64,000 nucleotides of DNA from assembly GCA_002410555.1 (NCBI GenBank), contig DHSR01000079.1:310-64309 (forward strand). The letters run 5' to 3'. Shown here one piece after another: positions 16,271 to 24,749 of this stretch (the first letter of the stretch is position 1; the number at the start of each line of letters is the position of its first letter). The notes under the pieces are model-generated. The model saw only the letters and a program-made list of their open reading frames with translations, ran no database searches and had not been told where the DNA came from. The position numbers were made by a program, and so were the translations under genes. The stretch is from Bacteroidales bacterium UBA5281 (GTDB lineage Bacteria; Bacteroidota; Bacteroidia; Bacteroidales; Lentimicrobiaceae).

Positions 16271-18211
16271 TCAATACGACGAATCAAGTAAGTATGGCAA
16301 GGCTGGGCTAACAGGCACATCACTTTCATGGATAGTACTTAACACCTCTACATTGAGCACACGTTCTTTGGCGATGCGGTTGGCCTGGTTTTCCTGCATT
16401 TTTTCAAATATATTGCGCACGTACCTTCCATTACCAAAGGTTTTGTCACGCGTAGCAAATGCCTGCGAAAAAAGGTCCAATACCTTTACTTCCGCATCAT
16501 GGGTGAGGGTGAAATCCAATTTTTGGCATAAACTTTTAAGTATGCCCATCATTTCAAATGGTGGGTAATCGGGAAAGTGAATGTATCTGTTGAAGCGCGA
16601 TTTAAGCCCGGGATTGGTATGAATAAAACCATCCATTTCATCGTTGTAGCCTGCAAGAATAATAACCAGCCTCTCTCTGTCATCTTCCATGCGTTTAATA
16701 AGGGTTGCAACTGCTTCCCTGCCAAAATCATCTTTGTTTTCGCCCACAAGTGAATAGGCTTCATCAATAAAAAGCACGCCATTTAAGGCTGAGTCCACAA
16801 CCTTGTTCACTTTTACCGCGGTTTGACCGGTATATTCGGCAATGAGCCCGGAGCGGTCGGTTTCAACCAGGTGCCCTTGTTGTAAAAGGCCCAAATGCTT
16901 GTAAATTTTCGCTACAATGCGGGCCACTGTCGTTTTTCCGGTTCCGGGGTTGCCTGTAAACACAATGTGGTATGACAAGGCGGAAGCCTTTAAACCCGAA
17001 TCTATCCGTGCTTTTTGGATACGGATAAAATTAACCAGTGAGTTGACTTCCGTTTTTACCGCTTCCATCCCAATAAGACTGTTCAGCTCATCCAACACTT
17101 CATCGAGGGATGATGAGTTACTGGCTTCTTTCTGTGCATTTATCTCCGGGTCTACACACAGTGGGTTATGGGTTTGCGCATAGATGTATTTTAGTTTTTC
17201 CACTTCTTCAGTGGTTTCTTTACCATCAGCTTTCGATATAATGGTAGCAAAACGGTATAAATGACTGGCATATTCATCATAAAGGGGGCTGTCAATTAAT
17301 TTGAGGAAGGCAGGCAATGTAAAATCGGAAGTAATGGTTGTATTGTCCGATGTTTTCATATCAAGCATCAGTGGTTTTTGTTCATTGCCAATGTCGTATA
17401 TTGAGGTGGCAAGTGACTTGAATTGACCCTTTTTATGATGCTCAACCAAGGTCAAGTAACCAGCGTCCGACAGCGAAGGCGAAATTTTGTTGGGCAAAAG
17501 GGGTATAATTAACAGGCTCATTCCTGTGGCTTCAATTGAAGAAGCTTTAAAAAAAGGTGCTGTTAACAAATGAACGGTTTTTACCATATCCCACACCACA
17601 CAGCCATTTATAAATTCAGTCCGGGTAGCATGAGCAAGGGGAAAGTCCTTTAGGCGTTCAGCCAGGGCGGTGTCATTTTGCAACTTTTCTGATAAAGGCA
17701 AAATTTTATTGACGTGGTATTGAAGCAATTGGTAAAACTCTTCGGTAAACATGGCGGTTAATGCCTGCTTCTTTTGTATATCTTCATCCTCTCTGGACTG
17801 GAAATTTTTCTGCTTATGTATTGAATAACCGGAAGGTTGAGCTCTTTTATTCGCAAAGCAATTGTAGCATAAGTTGCCACCATCGGTGAGTTTTCCCATT
17901 CCCCACATAGGTTTATTCATAGCGTTTAATTTCTTTTTGCATAATGCACAATGGGTCAGTTTTTCAGGCAACGGAATGCCATTGTACAACGCATCGAATT
18001 TTTTCTGTCCCATAAGGGCAAAATATATGGCATCGAAAACCCCCAGAAAAGTGGGAACATAAGTCCAGCAGAACAATGCATACACAGTGCCCCGGATATA
18101 CTGCCTCAGGTAAAACCGGTGAATGCCCAAAGTGCCCAATAACAATGAAAGTACAAAGGCTGTGCGTTTCGATTTAATGGATGGGACAGCAGCGGGTTGT
18201 GATGTAGCCAT
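16271..18211 (-). CDS. TM2-zinc ribbon-TerB-like-AAA+ (CbbX/SpoVK-type) ATPase
   Basis: A 646-residue membrane-tethered AAA+ protein. Residues 15-68 are a TM2 domain with LGIHRFYLRQY and two hydrophobic spans. Cys88, Cys91, Cys115 and Cys118 (two C-x2-C knuckles) look like a zinc ribbon. A region around 300-340 (YRFATIISKADGKETTEEVE) resembles the end of a TerB-type domain. The C-terminal 250 residues are a CbbX/SpoVK-like AAA+ module: GMEAVKTEV, Walker A GNPGTGKTT with Lys426, Walker B FIDEAYSL with Asp483, then GNGRYVRNIFE in sensor 2. It probably remodels protein partners at the membrane. Flanking genes give no partner. Confidence 0.8.
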   Translation of the reverse strand: MATSQPAAVPSIKSKRTAFVLSLLLGTLGIHRFYLRQYIRGTVYALFCWTYVPTFLGVFDAIYFALMGQKKFDALYNGIPLPEKLTHCALCKKKLNAMNKPMWGMGKLTDGGNLCYNCFANKRAQPSGYSIHKQKNFQSREDEDIQKKQALTAMFTEEFYQLLQYHVNKILPLSEKLQNDTALAERLKDFPLAHATRTEFINGCVVWDMVKTVHLLTAPFFKASSIEATGMSLLIIPLLPNKISPSLSDAGYLTLVEHHKKGQFKSLATSIYDIGNEQKPLMLDMKTSDNTTITSDFTLPAFLKLIDSPLYDEYASHLYRFATIISKADGKETTEEVEKLKYIYAQTHNPLCVDPEINAQKEASNSSSLDEVLDELNSLIGMEAVKTEVNSLVNFIRIQKARIDSGLKASALSYHIVFTGNPGTGKTTVARIVAKIYKHLGLLQQGHLVETDRSGLIAEYTGQTAVKVNKVVDSALNGVLFIDEAYSLVGENKDDFGREAVATLIKRMEDDRERLVIILAGYNDEMDGFIHTNPGLKSRFNRYIHFPDYPPFEMMGILKSLCQKLDFTLTHDAEVKVLDLFSQAFATRDKTFGNGRYVRNIFEKMQENQANRIAKERVLNVEVLSTIHESDVPVSPALPYLLDSSY

Positions 18212-18452
18212 GTAGTGGTCGGTAAATACTATAAAATGATCCCTTTTTATTGACTGAGTAATCCATTAAGGGGAATAGTAGCAAATATATGGAATGTTGA
18301 ATGACCAATGCACCTACATAAAAATAAATTTCATTATTTTTGATTCATCGGTACTGCGGCCCAGGTACTCCGGAAGCGAATGAACTCAAAAAGTTGATTC
18401 GCTTCCCTTAAGTTAAAAAGTTGCAAGTTTTTCAGCAGGCCCATTTAGTTCC

Positions 18453-18488
18453 AAAAAAAAAGGAGGACTTCACAAAGAAACCACTCCT
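18453..18488 (-). terminator. intrinsic terminator after the 18508 gene
   Basis: On the minus strand an AGGAG...CTCCT stem with added TTC/GAA pairing is followed by eight or more T residues (18460-18453). It lies just past the stop codon of the lipoprotein gene. Confidence 0.65.
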
Positions 18489-18507
18489 AATCATACTAAA
18501 TTTCTGT

Positions 18508-19224
18508 TTACTTAAAAATGAAGTTCAGTCCAAAGGTCAAATAATCTCTATCCTGAGGAAAACTGCTGTTTGACAGGTTAAAACTGTAACCATACTGCAC
18601 CTGAAGTTTTATTTTTTCAAAACCGCCTTTCAGGGTTATGGCCGGCTCCATAAGAAAATTAGAATTGTTTTCATTCAGATAATCTACCTGATTGATACCG
18701 TCAAAAATCAAATCACCATCAATGTTACGGTAATTCAAGTTCACAAATCTCGCGGAGATAGCAGCAGAAAAGTGCTTTGATTTATAGCCGAAATTCGGCT
18801 GTATTCCATATCGGAGAATACCTGCGGATATGTCGCCTGTGGTTTGAGGGTTATCGGACGTCGTAGAAGGGAGATGATTTTCCATGCTTCCAAAGCCGAA
18901 TAATCCATAAGTCTCGAAAACAAAATTATCATACACGGGTGTGTAATACCCTCCACCGACTTCAATGAATTTACCGGAACCTCCATTCCCATTGTCCAAA
19001 TCACCGGGAATAAATAATCCGCCATTGGCCTTAATGGCGAACGATTCGCTTACACCATAAGCGCCCTGAAATTCAACCTGATTCCCATTTCCCGAAAGGG
19101 TGAGGTTGGTTTCTCCTTTCTCTGAAATCAAGGGCACATTCTGTGTATTCGGAGAATAAAATTTTGGATTGCAACCCATCAATAAGCTGCAACCTGCCAG
19201 GAGTAATATGCTTGTATATTTCAT
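18508..19224 (-). CDS. outer-membrane beta-barrel lipoprotein-like protein
   Basis: A 238-residue exported protein of unknown function. The N-terminus LLLAGCSLLMGCNPKFY has a lipobox with Cys18. The body alternates polar and hydrophobic residues in about eight to ten strands (YGVSESFAIKANGGLFIPG, ETYGLFGFGSM) with Gly/Asn-rich turns, and it ends in Phe-Ile-Phe-Lys, much like a barrel closing strand. It probably sits at the outer membrane. A lipidated barrel is unusual, so the Cys may instead be part of an ordinary signal peptide. It stands alone with its own terminator at 18453. Confidence 0.6.
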   Translation of the reverse strand: MKYTSILLLAGCSLLMGCNPKFYSPNTQNVPLISEKGETNLTLSGNGNQVEFQGAYGVSESFAIKANGGLFIPGDLDNGNGGSGKFIEVGGGYYTPVYDNFVFETYGLFGFGSMENHLPSTTSDNPQTTGDISAGILRYGIQPNFGYKSKHFSAAISARFVNLNYRNIDGDLIFDGINQVDYLNENNSNFLMEPAITLKGGFEKIKLQVQYGYSFNLSNSSFPQDRDYLTFGLNFIFK

Positions 19225-19840
19225 GATTTTAGGTTTTGGTGAATGATGAACATTAACTGTAAAAAGTTAAAAATGAAAAAGTTATTAACAGATGTCAAGA
19301 CGATTATATTTCTGGAAATAACCTTTTCAAAAAAAAGGAAGTTCAGTGTCTTTTACAAAACATCAAAACTTGTATATAAGGGTTGATAGTTTTTATTGTC
19401 ATAGTTGAAAGCATTAACATCTGGAACAGCATTCGTAAATGAGCATTTCCTTTTCATTTAATATTGCTTTCGGTACTTACAACTTCTTAAATAAAGCACA
19501 ATCAATATTGATGCTACAAGTAAGAAAAGTCTGATTGTAGACATTCCTTTCCATTCCAACACTTATTACCATCTTGATCATCAGCTAAATAATAATTTAT
19601 AATTCTTTTTCGTCTGAAATGGCTCAAATCTCCTCAAAGTGTTGATAGGAATGCACGATGCTGTGGAATTGGACGGGATAAGGGTAATAATGAATTATCA
19701 ACCCACGCTGAAAGCATCCGCGAATAACAGAAAGACTGATAAGTAAATCCTGAACTTTTTACTGCCACACAACAGTAAGTCCTACTTTTTTAATCAATCG
19801 GCCTCCATTATTGAGATCAGTATAAAAACTCATTATTTTT

Positions 19841-19940
19841 GGTACCAGGGCGCGAAAGGCCTGTCTGCATGCATATGCAGGCAGGCCAGAAGCCTCACAA
19901 GGTTTTATTCATTGATATTTAGCGCTTTGTGCAACCTGGT
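19841..19940. repeat. diverged repeat copy R3 with inserted palindrome
   Basis: 19892-19940 matches the second half of R1/R2 (GCCTCAC...GCAACCTGGT) at roughly four of five positions. The first half is replaced by a hairpin, CCTGTCTGCATGCATATGCA and onward (19859-19886). The ACCAGG...CCTGGT inverted ends are kept. Confidence 0.6.
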
Positions 19941-20298
19941 CTTTGCGTTTTAGGGGATTTTTTTTATCTTTATCTTCTCAGACTATACCTACTTATTATT
20001 TAGACACATTCTATATTAACCCTAAAATTTGGAAAACAGTAAAATTTAGCAGCAGGTGATGGATTAATTATTATATTTGAGGGATTTTCATGTGTAACAT
20101 TGTGCACTAAATAAACCATGGCATTTAAGGAGATATATTCCCAGGTTCTCATATGCTTAAGAAAACATTCTGAAGCAGAATGTAACTGCTATGCTGTTAG
20201 AATGCGTAGGGGGGGGGTTACAATACTGTATATCAGAAAGTTGCAAATCTACCCGATAGTTATTTGGTCTTCAGACCCAAAAGTTTATTTGTTTTATT

Positions 20299-20334
20299 TT
20301 AGCTTCAGGCAAACTGGTGATTTTGAATGAATAA
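20299..20334 (+). pseudogene. remnant of a T9SS sorting-domain gene end
   Basis: The bases encode LASGKLVILNE plus a stop and match 21712-21746, the end of the intact T9SS gene (VASGRLVILNE), at about 33 of 35 positions including the stop. The frame is closed by a stop 40 bases upstream, so only the tail of a related gene remains. Confidence 0.6.
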
Positions 20335-20399
20335 ATGGCAGCCCTGGCTGTAAATTGAACTTTAAGGCATTGAGTAAGAACCTTAAAAACACATAAGTC

Positions 20400-21746
20400 A
20401 TGAAAAATCTTCTAACATTTATCCTCTGCATAGTCAGCTTCACAGCTTTTTCACAGACCTTTAATAATACGTTTCCTCATCCCGGTTTTGGCGATCAGGT
20501 TGAACTTGAGGAAACCGGATACAGGGTGATGGGCTTCGGTAACAATATTACAGGCAATCATTTACTGGTAATTCATGTCGATAAATATGGTGACACCCTC
20601 CAAGTCCGCAAAATTTATTTTGATTTTGATTTCTTTTCTCCAACATTTACGCTAAGATCTGCTTCAGATAGAGATGGAAATCACTATGTGAACTTTTCAC
20701 ACAATGCAGATTCTATTTCTATTATCAAACTATCTCCTGATTGGCAGGAAATCTGGCGTAAAAATTTAACCAATAAACAAAGTGATATAACGGCGTTGAA
20801 GGTTACGAATGATAATCATATCATAGCCGTAACCAGTCAAAAACTATTTAAACTGGATGTTGCTGGCAATGTTATCTGGCACCAATATTTTGGTGAAACG
20901 GATGTAATTGAAACCAGGGCAAATTCAATTGAAGAGACTGAGACCGGCGATTTATTTCTATACAGTATAGATTATTGGATGGAACCCGGTCAATACTATT
21001 GGGAAACACCTAAAAGGCCAAAGTTGAGAATTTTCAGCCAAAGTGGTGAAATGAGAGACAGCACCTTGCTCCCTGTATATACCGGCAGTTCTATACCTTA
21101 TGGAAACGATTATATCTGTATAGGATCTAATTTCGATTCTTCTCCCCGCAACCTGCTCTATCGGCATGATATCAATGGACTGATATTTCAGGAAAGGGAA
21201 ATTCATTTGGGCGAAAATGTACGTTTATTTCATATGGTCGAAAATCATGATGGGAATCTGGTCGCTTGTGGAAATGGAGCGAACAGTCTCGTTTTACATT
21301 GTATGACCAAAGACGGTGACAGCCTCTGGACGCGTGTTATAGATTACGAAGCAGGCGTTCCCATGGATATGAAGCTTGCAACTGACGGAGGTTATGTTAT
21401 TTCATATTTTGCAGAAGCAAACGATGGAAGAACCTATCCTGGCCTGATTAAAACCGATGCCATGGGCAACATCAGCAGTTTGGGATTCGAAGAAAGGGGT
21501 ATAAATCAACAAGTTAAGGTCTATCCAAACCCTGCTACCGAATCTGTGGTTTTTGAGTTGCAAAAACCCATGCACTCCGCTATAATAACCGTAACCGACA
21601 TCACCGGCCGGCATGTTGCAACCATTCCCCTAACCACTGAAAAGACCACATGGCAAACTGCCGGACTACCATCAGGGGTTTACTTATATCGAATTGAAGG
21701 AGCAACTGCGGTAGCTTCAGGCAGGCTGGTGATTTTGAATGAATAA
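20400..21746 (+). CDS. T9SS type A sorting-domain secreted protein
   Basis: A 448-residue secreted or surface-attached protein. A classical signal peptide (MKNLLTFILCIVSFTAFSQ) is followed by about 330 residues of repeated beta-type segments such as DKYGDTLQVRKI, KLDVAGNVIWHQYFG and TKDGDSLWTRVIDYE, which look like blades of a beta-propeller. Residues 370-448 are a T9SS C-terminal domain: VKVYPNPATESVVFEL, DITGRHVATI, LPSGVYLYRIEG and a final ASGRLVILNE. The CTD directs export by the type IX machinery and is usually removed on the surface. Its activity is unknown. It is preceded by the gene-poor stretch and followed by a shared terminator. Confidence 0.88.
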   Translation: MKNLLTFILCIVSFTAFSQTFNNTFPHPGFGDQVELEETGYRVMGFGNNITGNHLLVIHVDKYGDTLQVRKIYFDFDFFSPTFTLRSASDRDGNHYVNFSHNADSISIIKLSPDWQEIWRKNLTNKQSDITALKVTNDNHIIAVTSQKLFKLDVAGNVIWHQYFGETDVIETRANSIEETETGDLFLYSIDYWMEPGQYYWETPKRPKLRIFSQSGEMRDSTLLPVYTGSSIPYGNDYICIGSNFDSSPRNLLYRHDINGLIFQEREIHLGENVRLFHMVENHDGNLVACGNGANSLVLHCMTKDGDSLWTRVIDYEAGVPMDMKLATDGGYVISYFAEANDGRTYPGLIKTDAMGNISSLGFEERGINQQVKVYPNPATESVVFELQKPMHSAIITVTDITGRHVATIPLTTEKTTWQTAGLPSGVYLYRIEGATAVASGRLVILNE

Positions 21747-21934
21747 TCAATGTTCACATAACCTGGGCAAAACAAATATTCTCCACCATTCGGAAAATTG
21801 GGTACTAAAATAGTGCGTTAAGACCTGATACGCACCGTAGGTGGTCATAAATAACTGAAAGAGCCTTTTGTTTTTGCCATCCGCTAGCGCACACTAAAAC
21901 AGATAGACTTACTTTCTAACAAACACCTTCCAAC

Positions 21935-21966
21935 AATAAAAGCCACCGTTTCTGGTGGCCTTTATT
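21935..21966. terminator. bidirectional terminator between convergent genes
   Basis: AATAAA-a-GCCACC-gtttct-GGTGGC-c-TTTATT forms a GC stem extended by A/T pairs, with T-rich tracts on both strands. It separates the T9SS gene from the minus-strand barrel gene. Confidence 0.8.
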
Positions 21967-21988
21967 GTCTTTATGAAATGGCAGGCTA

Positions 21989-22741
21989 TTATTCGCCGAA
22001 GAAATAGCTCACCGACAAAGTGATTACCCGGTTTAAATCCTTATAATCTGACCTGTCGGTATCAGACATGCCTTCATATTTCGGATTGATATTTCCAAGG
22101 CCCAGGGAATAACCGGCTTGAATCAAAACAGGGCCAACAGTATAACCCACCCCAAAATTGAGCCCAAAGTCGAGTGCCGTGAAAGCATCCTCATCATCCT
22201 CCAGGTCACCCTCTTTTACTTCTCCGAACACAGACTTTAGTTTGTAATCATCTTTAAAGGTTTCACTGTCGCCCATAAAACTAACGGTATAATCGTTTTT
22301 GTGTTTGCCACCAATCCCAATGCCAAGATAAGGCCCTGCATATATTTGTAAGGCATTGGCTTTAAAGGCAACGTTAAGGGGAAGCTCGAGATAGTTCAAA
22401 CTTGTCCTGGCATAACCATCAATTTCGAGACCATCAGCGCTTACTGAACGTACTGGATCGAATTCATCAAATAACTCATCCAGGTCGTAACTCCAGCCTT
22501 TGGTGGTAAACAACAATCCCGGCTGAAAACTAAACATATCATTTATCGGAATATCGGAAGTAAGCCCAATATGAAACCCAACTTTCATCCTGGTCGGAAC
22601 TTCATAATCACTGTCCTTGTAATTTTGATGAATATTGCTTAAATTACCTCCAACCTTAATTCCGAAATTCACCTGTGCGCTTGTGGAAAATGCAAATGTC
22701 ACTAAGATGATCAACATTAAAAAAGTGTTTGTTTTTTTCAT
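21989..22741 (-). CDS. PorT-like outer-membrane beta-barrel protein
   Basis: A 250-residue outer-membrane protein of the Bacteroidetes OMP_b-brl_2/PorT-like type. A signal peptide ends near STSAQ; the mature protein opens with VNFGIKVGGNLSNI, a hallmark of the family. Successive strands are visible (FHIGLTSDIPI, FSFQPGLLFTTKGWSYD, YLELPLNVAFK, LQIYAGPYLGIGIGG, FGLNFGVGYTVG, VLIQAGYSLGLGNI), ending in ITLSVSYFFGE. An acidic loop (KEGDLEDDEDA) faces outward. The role in this organism is not determined; family members range from structural barrels to T9SS parts. It stands alone between a terminator and the guaA upstream region. Confidence 0.82.
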   Translation of the reverse strand: MKKTNTFLMLIILVTFAFSTSAQVNFGIKVGGNLSNIHQNYKDSDYEVPTRMKVGFHIGLTSDIPINDMFSFQPGLLFTTKGWSYDLDELFDEFDPVRSVSADGLEIDGYARTSLNYLELPLNVAFKANALQIYAGPYLGIGIGGKHKNDYTVSFMGDSETFKDDYKLKSVFGEVKEGDLEDDEDAFTALDFGLNFGVGYTVGPVLIQAGYSLGLGNINPKYEGMSDTDRSDYKDLNRVITLSVSYFFGE

Positions 22742-23187
22742 AATTCAATAGTTTTAAGTTGCCTACTCATAGGTTTTTCGGCTTCCACCTCCTACTCTTT
22801 ACAGGATTTTCAGAATGCTCCTGGGCCTTATTCAGGATATTATTTTTTTAAATACCTGTTCTACTTTTACAGGAATCGAGAGAATGTAAGAACACCAAAT
22901 TTAAAAATATGAGGTGTTAAATACACATTTATTAAACAAATATATGGCAATATTCTGATTATTTAAACATTTGCCATGCAATTTTTTGATTTTTTTCATG
23001 TATAAACTGCATTTAATGTAAAAACTGATCAAAGCACTTTGCTTATCTGTCTTTTTTTGTACAATGGATTCGATTTACATGTTTACTGCTTGTCAATGCA
23101 GTAAACAGGATTAATTATTCCATCCTTCATCATTTCAAATGCATAATATTCTCATCTGTACATCTACCTTTTTTATATCTTTGTCCC
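22742..23187. other. divergent intergenic region before guaA
   Basis: 446 bp, A/T-rich, without an ORF or clear hairpin. It must hold the promoter for the barrel gene and carries the guaA -7 box at 23176. I see no purine-riboswitch-like structure in front of guaA, and the box is too close to the ATG to leave room for one. Confidence 0.5.
23176..23183 (+). promoter_or_regulatory. guaA -7 box TATCTTTG, leaderless start
   Basis: Exact TAnnTTTG match ending 4 bases before the guaA ATG (23188), so transcription would begin at or next to the start codon. Confidence 0.6.
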
Positions 23188-24717
23188 ATGCAGGAAACCA
23201 TTCTTATACTCGATTTCGGCTCTCAGTACACCCAGCTTATCGCCCGAAGGGTGAGGGAGTTAAATGTATACTGCGAGATACATCCTTTCAATAAAATCCC
23301 GGAAATCAGCTCTGCTGTTAAGGGAGTGGTTCTTTCGGGAAGCCCTTTTTCGGTGCGCGACATGGATGCTCCCACTCCCGATTTATCTAAAATACGAGGA
23401 AAATTACCCTTGCTGGCCATATGTTATGGGGCACAATTTTTAGCTCACACCCTTGGCGGAGAGGTAATGCCTTCAAACAACAGAGAATATGGCCGGGCCA
23501 ATCTGGGATTTATTGATCTCAGTAACCCTTTGCTTGCAGGCCTGAGCCAGAACAGCCAGGTTTGGATGTCGCATGGTGATACCATATTGCACAAACCGGA
23601 GCACTTTAATGTAATTGCGAGTACTGCCGATGTAGCCGTTGCCGGCTTTCAGATTGCCCATGAACAAACCTGGGGCATTCAGTTTCATCCGGAAGTGTAC
23701 CACACCACTGAGGGCACCAACCTGCTGCGCAACTTTGTAGTGGATATCTGTGGCTGTCGTCAGGACTGGACTCCTGCTTCTTTTGTGGAGTCAACCATTG
23801 CCCGGCTCAAAAAAACACTGACCGGCGACCAGGTTGTTCTTGGGTTGTCGGGAGGGGTGGATTCTTCAGTGGCTGCCGTTTTGCTGCATCATGCCATTGG
23901 TAAAAACCTGCATTGTATTTTTGTAGACAACGGCCTGCTAAGAAAGGGAGAATTCCCCACAGTGCTCGATTCATACAAGCATATGGGCCTGAATGTGAAA
24001 GGCGTGGATGCAAGAGCACAGTTCCTTTCTGCCCTTGCGGGAATTAGCGACCCCGAGCTAAAACGCAAAGCCATTGGCAAAACTTTCATCGATGTTTTTG
24101 ATCAGGAAGCCCATTTGATCAGTGACGTAAAATGGCTGGCGCAGGGCACCATATATCCGGATGTAATAGAATCGGTGTCGGTGAATGGACCATCTGCCAC
24201 CATAAAATCCCATCACAACGTGGGAGGCCTGCCGGATTATATGAAATTAAAGGTGGTAGAGCCGCTGAACACTTTATTTAAGGATGAAGTGAGGCGAGTG
24301 GGCCACAGCCTTGGCATTGACCCGGCCATACTCAACCGTCATCCCTTCCCCGGACCGGGACTGGGCATACGGATATTGGGTGAAGTTACCCCGGAAAAAA
24401 TCAGTATACTTCAGGAAGCTGATGCTATTTTTATCAATGCGTTAAAATCAAGCGGATTATATCAGCAGGTATGGCAGGCTGCCGTTATACTGTTGCCGGT
24501 GAAATCGGTGGGCGTAATGGGTGATGAACGTACCTATGAATATGTGATTGCCCTGCGGGCTGTGGGTTCAACCGATGGCATGACCGCAGACTGGTCGCAT
24601 CTGCCTTATGAATTTCTGGCTAAAGTCTCAAACGACATCATCAATCGCGTTAAGGGCGTAAATCGAGTGGTGTATGACATCAGTTCAAAACCCCCGGCAA
24701 CCATCGAGTGGGAATAA
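23188..24717 (+). CDS. guaA: GMP synthase (glutamine-hydrolysing)
   Basis: Converts XMP to GMP with ATP and glutamine in the cytoplasm, the last step of guanine nucleotide synthesis. At 509 residues it has the full usual length. The N-terminal class I amidotransferase has LAICYGAQ with nucleophile Cys79 and FHPEV with the catalytic His-Glu. The ATP pyrophosphatase loop is [12 protein letters not shown] near 219-230. The C-terminal dimerisation part has [18 protein letters not shown] and a final KPPATIEWE, the family's standard ending. It overlaps or abuts the LysM gene downstream, so they may be co-transcribed despite unrelated functions. Confidence 0.98.
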   Translation: MQETILILDFGSQYTQLIARRVRELNVYCEIHPFNKIPEISSAVKGVVLSGSPFSVRDMDAPTPDLSKIRGKLPLLAICYGAQFLAHTLGGEVMPSNNREYGRANLGFIDLSNPLLAGLSQNSQVWMSHGDTILHKPEHFNVIASTADVAVAGFQIAHEQTWGIQFHPEVYHTTEGTNLLRNFVVDICGCRQDWTPASFVESTIARLKKTLTGDQVVLGLSGGVDSSVAAVLLHHAIGKNLHCIFVDNGLLRKGEFPTVLDSYKHMGLNVKGVDARAQFLSALAGISDPELKRKAIGKTFIDVFDQEAHLISDVKWLAQGTIYPDVIESVSVNGPSATIKSHHNVGGLPDYMKLKVVEPLNTLFKDEVRRVGHSLGIDPAILNRHPFPGPGLGIRILGEVTPEKISILQEADAIFINALKSSGLYQQVWQAAVILLPVKSVGVMGDERTYEYVIALRAVGSTDGMTADWSHLPYEFLAKVSNDIINRVKGVNRVVYDISSKPPATIEWE

Positions 24718-24749
24718 ACGAAAATGTGTCCATTAAAAATATAACCAAC

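Larger units (their letters stand above)
19225..20399. other. 1.2-kb gene-poor stretch
   Basis: No convincing gene is seen. It contains the diverged repeat R3 with an inserted palindrome (19841-19940), a G9 tract at 20209-20217, and a 35-bp remnant of a T9SS sorting-domain 3' end at 20299-20334. The remainder is A/T-rich. A 70-codon frame at 20118-20330 has no protein-like composition and is not called. Confidence 0.6.

Noticed and set aside
20118..20330. 70-codon frame crossing a G9 tract, possibly phase-variable
   Set aside because: The frame joined by a +1 shift is closed by a stop at 20257, so a slippage-controlled T9SS gene is not supported.
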